64,000 bases of DNA from Ectothiorhodospira sp. BSL-9 (GCF_001632845.1 NZ_CP011994.1:2800001-2864000); one strand, 5' to 3'; counted from the first letter of the stretch, positions 28,441-37,752 are shown. Numbers and translations are program-made. Notes: a model not told the origin generated them from the sequence alone.

Positions 28441-28746
28441 ATGAGCATCAAACGTCACGTCGATGAAAAGACCAACCTGGTGACGATATCCGTGGGTGGT
28501 CGGTTTGATTTCGCCCAACACAAGGCCTTCCGTGACGCCTATCGGGATCTGCCCGCCCAGGGCACCCGCTATCGGGTGGACCTGAGCGAAGCCACGTACC
28601 TGGATAGTTCGGCCCTGGGCATGTTGCTGCTGCTCCGGGAGCACGCCGGTGGCGATACGGCCCGGGTGAGCCTGCGGGGCTGTAGCGACGATGTACGCCG
28701 CGTCCTCAAGATTGCCAATTTCGATCGCCTTTTCACCCTGGAGTAA
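28441..28746 (+). CDS. STAS-domain anti-sigma factor antagonist, HsbA-like
   Basis: Small cytoplasmic protein (101 residues) made of one STAS domain. The phosphorylation loop reads YLDSSALGMLLLL, with Ser56/Ser57 at the position used by SpoIIAA-type antagonists and by HsbA of P. aeruginosa. RBS GGAG is 7 bases ahead of the ATG. It is followed 11 bases later by the REC-PP2C-ATPase gene, the same pairing as hsbA/hsbR, where the phosphatase/kinase toggles the STAS protein and thereby frees either FlgM or a diguanylate cyclase. Neither of those partners is in this window. The HsbA identity is inference from domain and order. Confidence 0.88.
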   Translation: MSIKRHVDEKTNLVTISVGGRFDFAQHKAFRDAYRDLPAQGTRYRVDLSEATYLDSSALGMLLLLREHAGGDTARVSLRGCSDDVRRVLKIANFDRLFTLE

Positions 28747-28757
28747 CCCCCCACCCC

Positions 28758-30497
28758 ATGTCACGCGACGCCCATCCAAGCCCCATTCGGGAATCCGGGA
28801 TCACGCACGCCGTTGCTCCGGTCGATTCCCGCGGGCTGGCGCTGGTGGTGGACGATGAACCCACCAATCGCCGGCTGCTGGCGCGCATGCTCAAGAAGGA
28901 GGGTTTCGACACTCTGGAGGCGGAGAGCGGCGCCCGGGCCATCGAGCTGTTCGAGCAGTCGCCGCCGGATATCGTCTTCATGGATGTGATGATGCCGGTG
29001 ATGGATGGGTTCGAAGCGACCCGGCGGATCAAGGCCATGGCCGGCTTTGATTTCGTGCCGGTGATCTTTCTCACCGCGCTGCACGATGAAAAGTCCCTGG
29101 TGCAATGCACGGAGTCGGGGGGAGACGATTTTCTTACCAAGCCCTTCAACTTCAGCATCCTCAAGGCACGCATCACGGCCATGGAACGGGTGCGCGATCT
29201 GCAGCGCATCATCGCCGGCAAAAACCGGGAACTGGAGCAACTCCTGGAGCAGGACCGCCAGGAGCAGAAGCTGGCCGAACGGGTATTCAGTCGGGCCGTG
29301 AACGACCGTAATGTGCATACGGAACAGTTCGGGCTGGTGCAGCGGCCCGCCACCACGTTCAACGGCGATCTGGTGCTCACCCAGGACCTTCCCGATGGGG
29401 GCGTGCGTATCCTCCTGGGGGATTTCACCGGCCATGGCCTCGCGGCCGCCATTGGCGCGCTGCCCGTGGCCGAGACCTTTCGCACCATGACCCGCAAGGG
29501 GGTGGATGACGAGCAGGTGCTGGACGAGATCAATCGCAAGCTGTATCGCGTGCTGCCGCCGGAACGCTTCATGGCCGCCTGCCTGGTGTCCATCCCCGGC
29601 TCCGGTCGTGAGATCCGCTGGTGGAACGGGGGCATGCCCAGTGCCTGGTTACGCACCCAGGAGGGCCTGCAGGAACTGGCTTCCCATGCCTTGCCGCTGG
29701 GTATCCTGCCGGAGCTGTCGGACCGGGAAACGCCCCGGCGCGTGGCGGTGCGTCGTGATGATCGACTGCTGATGATGAGTGATGGTCTGCTGGAGGCCCG
29801 TGATCCGGGTGGGCGCATGTTCATGGATCACGGTTTTGCCGGGGTGCTGGAGGCATGGACCCACGGCGGGGCGGTACTCCCCGACCTGTTGCAGGCCCTC
29901 GAGGAGCACTGCGCCGACCAGCGGCCGGAGGATGATGTTGCCATTCTGGAAACCCCCCTGGACCCGGAGCTTTTCAGCCGTCCGCCCGTGAGTCGTGAAA
30001 GACACCCGGAAGGGGGATGGACCTGGTCGCTGACGCTGGAGGACGAGCGTCTTGGGGACTTGCCCTCGCTGGAGTCCGCCCTGCGTCCACTGGGATTGCT
30101 GGATGGCCTGGAGGAGGATGCCGGCCCTCTGGAAACCATTGTCAACGAGCTCTACAGCAACGCCCTGGAGCACGGGGTGCTGCGACTGGACTCTCCCATG
30201 AAGGCCGACCCGGACGGATTTTGCAACTATTATCAGGAACGGGGTCGCCGCCTGGCCGAGGGTTGTCGGGGACGTGTGGATGTGAGCGTGGCCTATGAGC
30301 CCGGTGAGACGCACGGCATGTTACGGGTAAAAATCAGTGATTCCGGCCCGGGGTTTGACACCCAACAGTGGGACGATGTGTCGCTGGACACCACCCGCCC
30401 CTGGGGCCGTGGCATCGCCCTGGTGCGGGATCTGTGCGATGCGGTGGTTTTTGACGATTCTGGCTCCCGGGTGGAGGCCGTTTATCGGTGTCGCTAA
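28758..30497 (+). CDS. Response regulator with SpoIIE-type PP2C phosphatase and C-terminal HATPase domain, HsbR-like
   Basis: Cytoplasmic protein of 579 residues with three parts: receiver (about 27-145, phospho-Asp in VFMDVMMPVMDG, Lys in LTKPF), coiled coil (about 150-180), PP2C/SpoIIE phosphatase (about 190-400, metal Asp residues in LLGDFTGHG, MMSDGLLEA and PEDDVAI), and anti-sigma-like ATPase (about 430-579, N-box ETIVNELYSNALEHG, G1 DSGPGFD, G2 WGRGIAL). This is the HsbR architecture: phosphorylation of the receiver selects between phosphatase and kinase action on the STAS partner. The C terminus overlaps the kinase gene start by 10 bases, so its phosphodonor is probably the neighbouring hybrid kinase. 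Confidence 0.9.
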   Translation: MSRDAHPSPIRESGITHAVAPVDSRGLALVVDDEPTNRRLLARMLKKEGFDTLEAESGARAIELFEQSPPDIVFMDVMMPVMDGFEATRRIKAMAGFDFVPVIFLTALHDEKSLVQCTESGGDDFLTKPFNFSILKARITAMERVRDLQRIIAGKNRELEQLLEQDRQEQKLAERVFSRAVNDRNVHTEQFGLVQRPATTFNGDLVLTQDLPDGGVRILLGDFTGHGLAAAIGALPVAETFRTMTRKGVDDEQVLDEINRKLYRVLPPERFMAACLVSIPGSGREIRWWNGGMPSAWLRTQEGLQELASHALPLGILPELSDRETPRRVAVRRDDRLLMMSDGLLEARDPGGRMFMDHGFAGVLEAWTHGGAVLPDLLQALEEHCADQRPEDDVAILETPLDPELFSRPPVSRERHPEGGWTWSLTLEDERLGDLPSLESALRPLGLLDGLEEDAGPLETIVNELYSNALEHGVLRLDSPMKADPDGFCNYYQERGRRLAEGCRGRVDVSVAYEPGETHGMLRVKISDSGPGFDTQQWDDVSLDTTRPWGRGIALVRDLCDAVVFDDSGSRVEAVYRCR

Positions 30498-32109
30498 ACG
30501 ACGGGAACAGTGCGTTTTATCAGTCCCTGGAGGAACGCCTCCGGTGGCAGACCCGTGCCATGGAGGCCATGGTGAACGGGATTGCCATCGCCGATGCGAC
30601 TCAGCCGGATAGCCCGTTGGTGTACGTGAACCCGGCCTTCGAGCACATGACCGGTTACCGGGCAGACGAGGTGCTGGGTACCAACTGCCGTTTCCTGCAA
30701 GGGGATGATCGGGATCAACCCGGCGTTCGGGAATTGCGTGATGCCGTGGTTGAAGGGCGGGCCACGAAGGTGTTGATACGCAATTACCGCAAGAATGGGG
30801 AATTGTTCTGGAACGAGTTCAGCATCTCACCAGTGCGCAACGACGCGGGTGTAGTGACCCATTACGTGGGGATTCAGCAGGACGTTACCGAACTCATGCA
30901 GGCCATGGAGGCTCTGCGCCAGGCCAAGGCGGAGGCCGACCGGGCCAATCAGGCCAAGTCCGACTTTCTCTCCCGCATGAGCCACGAACTGCGCACTCCC
31001 ATGAATGCGGTCCTGGGGTTTGCCCAGTTGCTGGAACTGGACCCGGAACTGAACAACGAACAGCAGGAAAACGTCGAGGAGATCATCCGCGGCGGCAGGC
31101 ACCTTCTGGACCTGATCAACGAGGTGCTGGATCTGGCCCGGGTGGAATCGGGCCGGGTGGAGCTGACTCCCGAGCCCCTGGAACTCCAGGGCTTGATGGA
31201 CGAATGCCTGGCCCTGGTTGAGCCACTGGCCAGGGAGAATGACCTGGAGATTTGCAGCGGCCAGGATCTGTCGGGGCATTACGTGCGGGCCGACCGGGTC
31301 AGGCTGAAACAGGTTCTCATCAACCTGCTCTCCAACGCCATCAAGTACAACCGGCCCCAGGGTCAGGTGACTGTTGACCTGGAGCCAGCTCGTGAGGTCC
31401 CCCAGGGAGTGCGCATTCGGGTGTCCGATACCGGGGGGGTATCCCGAACGAACGCATCACCGAGCTGTTTCAACCCTTCACAAGACTGGTGGAGGACCAG
31501 CACACGGTGGAGGGCAGTGGCATCGGCCTGGCCATCACCCAGCGCCTGGTGCACCTCATGGAGGGGCGCATTGGTGTCTACAGTCAGGTAGGGGAGGGCA
31601 GCACCTTCTGGGTGGAACTGCCCAAGGACATCCCAACGGTGGAGGCGCCGGATCGGCAGCCCTCGACCTCCTCGCCCAGGACCACGACAGAACAACCGGA
31701 ATCAGGGTGCAAGATCCTTCAGATCGAGGACAATACTGCCAACCTGCGCCTGCTTGAGCGGCTGCTCAAGCGCCATGACGCCTTCAGTGTGCTCAGTACG
31801 GAAGACCCCTACATCGGCCTGGAACTGGCGCAGGAGCACTGTCCGGATGTGATCATTCTGGACATCCAGATTGCCCGTCTGGATGGCTTCCAAGTGCTGG
31901 AACAATTGCGGAGTCATGCGGCCACACGTGACATTCCCGTGCTGGCCCTCACGGCCAATGCCACGGAATCGAACCGTCAGCGCGGCCTGGAGGCTGGCTT
32001 CGACGCTTACCTGACCAAACCCCTGAATCTGGAGGAGTTGCTTGATACACTTCGCACACTCCTCTCTCAGGATAGAGCCAACCGCCCCGGTAACAAGGTG
32101 CGCCAGTGA
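30488..32109 (+). pseudogene. PAS hybrid histidine kinase, frameshifted in the ATPase domain
   Basis: Two overlapping frames encode one protein. Frame 1 from GTG 30488 gives PAS (about 20-140, LOV-like NCRFLQG motif), coiled coil and HisKA (SHELRTPMN) and the start of the ATPase (N-box NLLSNAIKYN, then VSDTG). It then loses phase at a run of seven G (31433-31439). The other frame continues IPNERITELFQPF, G2 (GSGIGLAIT), and a C-terminal receiver (about 415-530) to 32109. One extra G restores DTGGGIPNE and a 540-residue protein. As written, the kinase lacks its G2 box and receiver. It could be a sequencing error, a true mutation, or poly-G phase variation. Confidence 0.88.
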
Positions 32110-33209
32110 ACAGCCATGACCTTTCCCGCAACTCCCATCAAGAGCCCGAGCGCAAGGCAGCCCGGATCATGGTGGTGGACGATGAACGGGCCAACCTGAT
32201 CCTGATGGACCGCCTGCTGCGTACCGAGGGCTATTCCAACCTGGCCCTGGTACAGGACCCCCGGGAGGTGATCGCCACTTATCGCCAGGCACCCACCGAC
32301 CTGATCCTGCTGGACATCAAGATGCCGCACATGAACGGCTTTGAGGTGATGGAGCAGTTCGCCGCGCTGAATGACCCCCTGGTCCCGCCTATTCTCGTGC
32401 TCACGGCTCAGCACAGCCGCGACTACATGCTTCGGGCCCTGAGTAACGGTGCCCGGGATTTCATCGGCAAACCGTTTGATCGGGCTGAAGTGCTGGCACG
32501 GGTACGCAACATGCTGGATGTGCAGCTGGCGCACCGCATGACCCACGACCAGAAAGACATGCTGGCGCAACTGGTGCATGAACGCACCGAGGAGATCCGG
32601 CGTACCCGCCTGCAGGTGGTGCAGCGTCTGGGGCGCGCCTCGGAATACCGGGATAACGAGACCGGGTGCCACATCCTGCGCATGAGTCACATCTCGGCCC
32701 TGCTGGCCCAGCATGTGGGCTGGGATCGTGATCAATGCGAGCGCATGCTCCATGCCAGCCCCATGCACGACGTGGGCAAGATTGGCATTCCCGACCAGAT
32801 CCTGCTCAAACCAGGCAAGCTCACGCCCGATGAGTGGGAGATCATGAAGACCCATGCCACCATCGGCGCCGACATCCTCAGTGGCGATGATTCCGATCTG
32901 CTGCTCATGGCCCGGGAGATCGCCCTCACGCACCACGAAAAATGGGACGGCAGTGGCTACCCCAACGGCCTGGCCGGTCATGATATTCCCATGACCGGTC
33001 GCATCTGCGCCCTGGCGGATGTCTTTGACGCCCTGACCTCCTGGCGGCCCTACAAGAAGGCCTGGACCGTGGACGATGCTCTGGATTTCATCCGCAACGG
33101 GGCAGGGCATCATTTCGACCCGGATCTTACCGAACTCTTCTTCAGCCTGGTGCCCGACATCCTGGCCATCCGCGAGCGTTTTCCAGAACCCATTCCCGAG
33201 GCCGACTGA
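32106..33209 (+). CDS. Response regulator with HD-GYP c-di-GMP phosphodiesterase domain
   Basis: Cytoplasmic protein of 367 residues: receiver (about 20-140; phospho-Asp in LLDIKMPHMNG, Lys in IGKPF), linker helix, then HD-GYP (about 170-350) with the HD pair in MHDVGKIGIPD and the full HHEKWDGSGYP motif, so hydrolysis of c-di-GMP is expected. The start is GTG 32106, overlapping the kinase stop (GTGA). It closes the coupled module STAS / REC-PP2C-ATPase / hybrid kinase / REC-HD-GYP. The adjacent kinase is the likely phosphodonor, tying the partner switch to c-di-GMP removal (inference). Confidence 0.93.
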   Translation: MNSHDLSRNSHQEPERKAARIMVVDDERANLILMDRLLRTEGYSNLALVQDPREVIATYRQAPTDLILLDIKMPHMNGFEVMEQFAALNDPLVPPILVLTAQHSRDYMLRALSNGARDFIGKPFDRAEVLARVRNMLDVQLAHRMTHDQKDMLAQLVHERTEEIRRTRLQVVQRLGRASEYRDNETGCHILRMSHISALLAQHVGWDRDQCERMLHASPMHDVGKIGIPDQILLKPGKLTPDEWEIMKTHATIGADILSGDDSDLLLMAREIALTHHEKWDGSGYPNGLAGHDIPMTGRICALADVFDALTSWRPYKKAWTVDDALDFIRNGAGHHFDPDLTELFFSLVPDILAIRERFPEPIPEAD

Positions 33210-33247
33210 TCCCCCAGGGCCCCTCCCCGGGTCGGCCCGATCTCCGC

Positions 33248-33253
33248 TATAAT
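33248..33253 (+). promoter_or_regulatory. -10 element for the hom-thrC operon
   Basis: Perfect TATAAT lying 32 bases before the hom TTG start, giving a predicted transcription start near 33260 and a leader of about 26 bases. No recognisable -35 is present 16-18 bases upstream (GC-rich), so an activator may be needed. The leader is too short for a threonine attenuator. Confidence 0.5.
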
Positions 33254-33285
33254 GCTGGGCTTTCCCCGCCATAGGAGCCAGATCA

Positions 33286-34596
33286 TTGGAACCCGTCAAA
33301 GTCGGCCTGTTGGGCCTTGGGACCGTGGGCAGCGGCACGGTCAGAGTGCTCAAGCGCAATAGCGACGAGATCACCCGCCGGGCTGGTCGTGGTATCGAAC
33401 TCGTGGCGGCTGCGGCCCGCAATCTGGACTCCCTGGGCGATCTGGACGTGAGTGGCATGCGCCTCACCGAAGAAGCCCTGGAGGTGGTGGACGACCCTCA
33501 GGTTCAGGTGATCGTCGAACTGATCGGGGGCACGACACTGGCCCGGGAACTGGTGCTGCGGGCCATTGACCAGGGCAAGCATGTGGTGACGGCCAACAAG
33601 GCCCTGATCGCCCTGCACGGCAACGAGATCTTCAGTCGCGCTCAGGAGCGTGGCGTGATGGTGGCCTTTGAGGCCGCCGTGGCGGGTGGTATCCCCATCA
33701 TCAAGGCCATCCGCGAGGGCCTGACCGGCAACCGCATTGAATGGCTGGCCGGCATCATCAACGGCACCGGCAACTTCATCCTCACCGAGATGCGCGACAA
33801 GGGGCGGGAGTTCGCCGATGTGCTGGCGGAGGCCCAGCGCCTGGGTTACGCGGAGGCCGATCCCACCTTTGATGTGGAAGGGGTGGACGCGGCCCACAAG
33901 CTGACCATCCTGGCCTCCATTGCCTTTGGCATCCCACTGCAGTTCGACCGGGTGTATACCGAGGGCATCTCCGGCATCTCCCGGGATGATGTGGTCTACG
34001 CCAACGAACTGGGCTACCGCATCAAGCATCTGGGCATTGCCCGCCGGGCCAATGGCGGCATCGAACTGCGGGTGCATCCCACCCTGATTCCCGAGCGGCG
34101 CCTGATCGCCAACGTGGACGGCGTACTCAATGCCGTGCTGGTCTGGGGCGATGCCGTGGGCCCGACCCTTTACTACGGCCCCGGGGCCGGTTCCGAGCCC
34201 ACCGCCTCAGCAGTGGTGGCAGACCTGGTGGACGTGGTGCGTGCCCTGACCACTGACCCGGAAAACCGGGTGCCGCATCTGGCCTTCCAGGCCGATGCCC
34301 TGTCGGATGTTTCCATCCTCTCCATGGACGACGTGCAAACCGCCTTCTACCTGCGCCTGCGGGTGCTGGACCGTCCGGGCGTGATGGCTGATATCACCCG
34401 GATCCTGGCGGACCTGGACATCAGCATCGAGGCCATCATGCAGAAGGAGCCGGATGAAGACACCCAGGAGGCCGATGTGATCATGCTGACCCACCAGGTG
34501 CGCGAGGGTAATCTCAACCAGGCCATCGGCCGTATCGAGGCCCTGGACAGCGTGATCACCCCGGTGACCCGTATCCGCCTGGAAAACCTCAAGTAA
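33286..34596 (+). CDS. hom: Homoserine dehydrogenase
   Basis: NAD(P)-dependent oxidoreductase (436 residues) reducing aspartate semialdehyde to homoserine. It has the Rossmann motif GLLGLGTVGSGTV (about 5-17), the substrate site ANKALIA and GGIPIIKAIREGL, and a C-terminal ACT domain (about 350-430) for threonine feedback. It is a stand-alone enzyme, not fused to aspartate kinase. It starts at TTG 33286 with TAGGAG 7 bases ahead; no ATG or GTG nearby fits. It forms an operon with thrC, 36 bases downstream; thrB is absent from the window. Confidence 0.94.
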   Translation: MEPVKVGLLGLGTVGSGTVRVLKRNSDEITRRAGRGIELVAAAARNLDSLGDLDVSGMRLTEEALEVVDDPQVQVIVELIGGTTLARELVLRAIDQGKHVVTANKALIALHGNEIFSRAQERGVMVAFEAAVAGGIPIIKAIREGLTGNRIEWLAGIINGTGNFILTEMRDKGREFADVLAEAQRLGYAEADPTFDVEGVDAAHKLTILASIAFGIPLQFDRVYTEGISGISRDDVVYANELGYRIKHLGIARRANGGIELRVHPTLIPERRLIANVDGVLNAVLVWGDAVGPTLYYGPGAGSEPTASAVVADLVDVVRALTTDPENRVPHLAFQADALSDVSILSMDDVQTAFYLRLRVLDRPGVMADITRILADLDISIEAIMQKEPDEDTQEADVIMLTHQVREGNLNQAIGRIEALDSVITPVTRIRLENLK

Positions 34597-34632
34597 CATC
34601 GCGTCAAGACGCCCCGACCCCGAGATCCGACC

Positions 34633-35775
34633 ATGCCTTTCCGACCCCGTTACACCGGCATCATTGAACGCTATCGTGACCGCCTGCCGGTGCACGACGA
34701 CGCCCGCATCATCTCCCTGGGCGAGGGCAACACGCCCCTTATCCGGCTGAACAACGTCCCCCGGGTGCTGGGCAAGGAAGTGGACATCTATGTGAAGTTC
34801 GAGGGGCTCAACCCCACAGGCTCCTTCAAGGACCGGGGCATGACCATGGCCGTCACCCGTGCCGTGGAGGAGGGCTCCCGGGCCATTATCTGCGCCTCCA
34901 CCGGCAACACCTCCGCCTCGGCAGCCGCTTACGCGGCCCGGGCCGGGATCACCGCCTTCGTGCTCATTCCCGATGGCAAGATTGCCCAGGGCAAACTGGC
35001 CCAGGCCATGATGCATGGCTCCACGGTCATCCAGATCAAGGGGAATTTTGATGCCGGCATGCGCCTGGTGAAGCAGGTGGCCGAAACCTCACCGGTGACG
35101 GTGGTGAACTCGGTCAACCCCTACCGTCTCCAGGGCCAGAAGACGGCGGCCTTCGAGATCGTCGAGGAACTGGGGCGTGCCCCGGATTACCACTGCCTGC
35201 CGGTGGGGAACGCCGGCAACATCACCGCCCACTGGATCGGCTACTGCGAGTATTCCTCTGCCTCTGGCGATCACGTGACCGAGTCCTGCGGTTTCTGCAA
35301 GGGCCGCTGCATGTACGCCGGTGGCGCCATCGTGGGTAATCGCCCGCGCATGGTGGGCTACCAGGCCAGCGGCAGCGCCCCCTTCATGCGCGGCGCCATG
35401 GTGGACGATCCGGATACGGTGGCCACGGCCATCCGCATTGGACACCCCCAGTCCTGGGACTACGCCTGGAAGGTGAAGGAGGAGTCCGGCGGCTGGTTCG
35501 ATGAGTGCTCTGACGAGGAGATCCTGGCCGCGCAGAAGCTGCTGGCCGAACGGGAGGGCGTGTTCTGTGAACCCGCCTCTGCCACCTCGCTGGCCGGCGC
35601 CCTGCGCGACGTGAAGGCGGGCAAGATTCCCGAAGGCTCCAGCATCGTGTGCACCCTGACGGGGCATGGCCTGAAGGATCCGGACATCGCCATCCAGCAG
35701 AGCCTGCGGGCGCCGCTGACGGTGGAGGCAGATCTGGATTCGGTGAAGCGGGCCATTCTGGAGAACATGGCCTGA
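34633..35775 (+). CDS. thrC: Threonine synthase ThrC with a cysteine-rich insertion
   Basis: PLP enzyme (380 residues) converting phosphohomoserine to threonine. The PLP lysine is K66 in GSFKDRGM; the ASTGNTSASAAAYAARAG loop and the LPVGNAGNITAHW motif are intact. The segment after GYCEY (about residues 204-240) contains C205, C219, C222 and C226 (CGFCKGRC). Family members that I can recall have a short turn here without cysteines, so this insertion may bind a metal or form a redox switch. The gene ends 9 bases before a perfect palindrome that also serves the opposite gene. Confidence 0.93.
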   Translation: MPFRPRYTGIIERYRDRLPVHDDARIISLGEGNTPLIRLNNVPRVLGKEVDIYVKFEGLNPTGSFKDRGMTMAVTRAVEEGSRAIICASTGNTSASAAAYAARAGITAFVLIPDGKIAQGKLAQAMMHGSTVIQIKGNFDAGMRLVKQVAETSPVTVVNSVNPYRLQGQKTAAFEIVEELGRAPDYHCLPVGNAGNITAHWIGYCEYSSASGDHVTESCGFCKGRCMYAGGAIVGNRPRMVGYQASGSAPFMRGAMVDDPDTVATAIRIGHPQSWDYAWKVKEESGGWFDECSDEEILAAQKLLAEREGVFCEPASATSLAGALRDVKAGKIPEGSSIVCTLTGHGLKDPDIAIQQSLRAPLTVEADLDSVKRAILENMA

Positions 35776-35784
35776 GTACCCCAA

Positions 35785-35810
35785 CCCCTCTCCCGCCGGC
35801 GGGAGAGGGG
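35785..35810. terminator. Bidirectional terminator palindrome between thrC and the DUF815 gene
   Basis: Perfect 26-base palindrome with arms CCCCTCTCCCGCC / GGCGGGAGAGGGG, placed between two convergent stop codons. It is one of three related CCCCTCTCCC-type palindromes in the window (others at 37753 and 63442), all between convergent gene ends. Confidence 0.7.
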
Positions 35811-35811
35811 C

Positions 35812-36669
35812 TCAAGCGCCTTGGCGCCCCGTCCAGTCCCGCGCAAACTGCCAGGCCACCCGGCCGCTGCGCGACCCGCGCAGCAGGGCATACTGCAGGG
35901 CCTCGCGCCGCGCGGCCTCGGTCAACGCGCCCCCGTCCAGATGTGCCAGCCAGTGGGTGACCACCTCCAGGTACTGAGCCTGGGAAAAGGGATGAAAGGC
36001 TACCCAGAGGCCGAATCGCTCCGATAGTGACACCTTTTCCTCCACCGCCTCGCCAGGATGGATTTCGTCATCCACCCGCTTCGCTTCCAGGTTGTCCACA
36101 CTGCGCTCGGGCATCAGATGACGACGATTGGAGGTGGCATAGATGATCACATTCTCCGGCGTGGCTTCCAGGTCACCGTCCAGAACGGCCTTCAGTGCCT
36201 TGTAGGCTGGTTCGTTGGCCTCGAAAGACAGGTCATCGGCGAACAGCACGAACCGCTCCGAACGATCACGCAGCGGCGCCACGATGCGGGGCAGATCCAC
36301 CAGTTCGTGGGCATCCACCTGCACCAGGCGCAGCCCCTCACTGGCATAGCGGGTCAGGAGGGCACGCATCAACGAGGACTTGCCCGTACCCCGGGCACCC
36401 CAGAGCAGGGCATTGTTGGCCGGTCGCCCGGCGATAAACTGCCGGGTATTGCGCTCCAGCAACTCTCGCGGTCGCCCGATATGCAATAGATCGTCGAGCG
36501 ATAGCGGATTCACCTCGGGGATGGACTGCAAACGCCCCTGACGCCAGCGAAATGCCGGCGCATCCCACTGGATCGGCGGGGCAGGGGAGGGCAGCATCTC
36601 CTCCAGCCGCTCCATCAGGGAGTGGGCACGCTGGAGCACGCCCTCCAGTTCGACGACACGATCAGACAT
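35812..36669 (-). CDS. DUF815 AAA-type ATPase
   Basis: Cytoplasmic P-loop ATPase of 285 residues from the DUF815 family, distant from DnaC/IstB-type AAA proteins. Walker A is LWGARGTGKSSL (about 90-101); Walker B FVLFADDLSF (about 140-149); sensor-1 Asn in IIYATSNRRHL. No partner or process is established for the family. It lies 10 bases downstream of the DUF2721 gene on the same strand, forming a two-gene unit, and converges with thrC. Confidence 0.9.
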   Translation of the reverse strand: MSDRVVELEGVLQRAHSLMERLEEMLPSPAPPIQWDAPAFRWRQGRLQSIPEVNPLSLDDLLHIGRPRELLERNTRQFIAGRPANNALLWGARGTGKSSLMRALLTRYASEGLRLVQVDAHELVDLPRIVAPLRDRSERFVLFADDLSFEANEPAYKALKAVLDGDLEATPENVIIYATSNRRHLMPERSVDNLEAKRVDDEIHPGEAVEEKVSLSERFGLWVAFHPFSQAQYLEVVTHWLAHLDGGALTEAARREALQYALLRGSRSGRVAWQFARDWTGRQGA

Positions 36670-36679
36670 TCAGGCGCTC

Positions 36680-37126
36680 CTAGTCTTCCCGATTGCTCAG
36701 GGTGAGGCTTTCCACCGCCATGAATACCTCTCGCAGGAACAGCCCCAGGGCCGCAATCAAGCTGGTCATGGCCAGCACGAACATGGCTCCCACCGTCCGG
36801 GGATGCTGCATATCGAAGAGGAAATCCAGGAATACAGCCACGATGGTCAGAGATACCAGCATGGCCGTAGTGATGCACAGGGTCATACCCCAATGGACCA
36901 GGCGGGCACGTTCATCGAGGATCTTCAGTTCCCGGGTGCTCAGTTCACGGCGTTTGGCATCGGGGGCGTGCATCATCTGGGCCAGATGCCGGCGGCGGTC
37001 CACCACGCGGCCGAGGCGGGTAACAAAGGCATTCAGAAAACCCGCGATTGCCACCAGCAGGAAGGCAGGCGCCACAGAAAACTGGATGACTTGCGAGATT
37101 TCTATGGGTGAGGTGGAGTCGATCAT
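36680..37126 (-). CDS. DUF2721 membrane protein
   Basis: Inner-membrane protein of 148 residues with one N-terminal hydrophobic helix (about 13-35), a charged cytosolic helix rich in Arg (LGRVVDRRRHL, about 38-75), and two more hydrophobic helices (about 78-103 and 112-135). The DUF2721 family is widespread and uncharacterised. The frame opens at 37165, but ATG 37126 (MIDSTSPIEISQVIQ) is the usual family start. Divergent from the hemerythrin gene with 118 bases between them. Confidence 0.83.
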   Translation of the reverse strand: MIDSTSPIEISQVIQFSVAPAFLLVAIAGFLNAFVTRLGRVVDRRRHLAQMMHAPDAKRRELSTRELKILDERARLVHWGMTLCITTAMLVSLTIVAVFLDFLFDMQHPRTVGAMFVLAMTSLIAALGLFLREVFMAVESLTLSNRED

Positions 37127-37244
37127 GCGATCACCGCTGCGGAATGTTGTGATAGGCGATTTCAACTATATCCATAAATCATCCGGTCATGCATCCTGTG
37201 CTATGTTAAGAAGGATAAATGCCCCTTCGCGAGGTAATTGCATC

Positions 37245-37691
37245 ATGAGCGAACATGCCAGAATCGAGGAACTGCCTCAGGTGGGCATGGCATTCATGGA
37301 CGATGATCATGAGGAGGCCATGGGCCTGCTCGCCCGCGTGGTCGAAACCCTGGAAGCATCCCGTGATGGCCATGCGGAGCCGGAAGGGCTGCGCCGCGAC
37401 CTGCGCAACTTCATCGAGCACAGCCGGGCCCATTTTCGGCGCGAGGAAGTGATCATGAAGGCTGTTCATTTCCCGCCCTTTCACATTCACAAGAATGAAC
37501 ACGACCAGCGGCTGGAAGAACTGGTCACCTACGTGGACGATCTGGATGCCGGTGTGATCGGGCTGGAAGACCTGAAGGACCAGTTCCTTAATGAGTTCCT
37601 GCCCTGGTACCAAAGCCACTGCGAGACCATGGACCAGGCCACCGCTCGTTACGTGGAGAAGCAGGCGGCTGCGGGACCGACCAAGGCCTGA
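37245..37691 (+). CDS. Bacteriohemerythrin-like oxygen-binding protein
   Basis: Single hemerythrin domain (148 residues), a di-iron four-helix bundle that binds oxygen reversibly. Ligand motifs are His in DDDHEEAM (about 22), HSRAHFRREE (about 60-69), the HIHKNEHD segment (about 78-87) and HCE near the end of the last helix. Such proteins store or deliver oxygen or sense it. The frame extends upstream to 36693 antisense to DUF2721, but ATG 37245 with GAGG ahead fits the domain. The C-terminal 15 residues are a loose Ala/Thr tail. Confidence 0.9.
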   Translation: MSEHARIEELPQVGMAFMDDDHEEAMGLLARVVETLEASRDGHAEPEGLRRDLRNFIEHSRAHFRREEVIMKAVHFPPFHIHKNEHDQRLEELVTYVDDLDAGVIGLEDLKDQFLNEFLPWYQSHCETMDQATARYVEKQAAAGPTKA

Positions 37692-37752
37692 ATCCTCCCC
37701 ACCCGACCCTCACGCATCACGGTGGGGAGCCCCCCGAATAATGAAAGTCACA

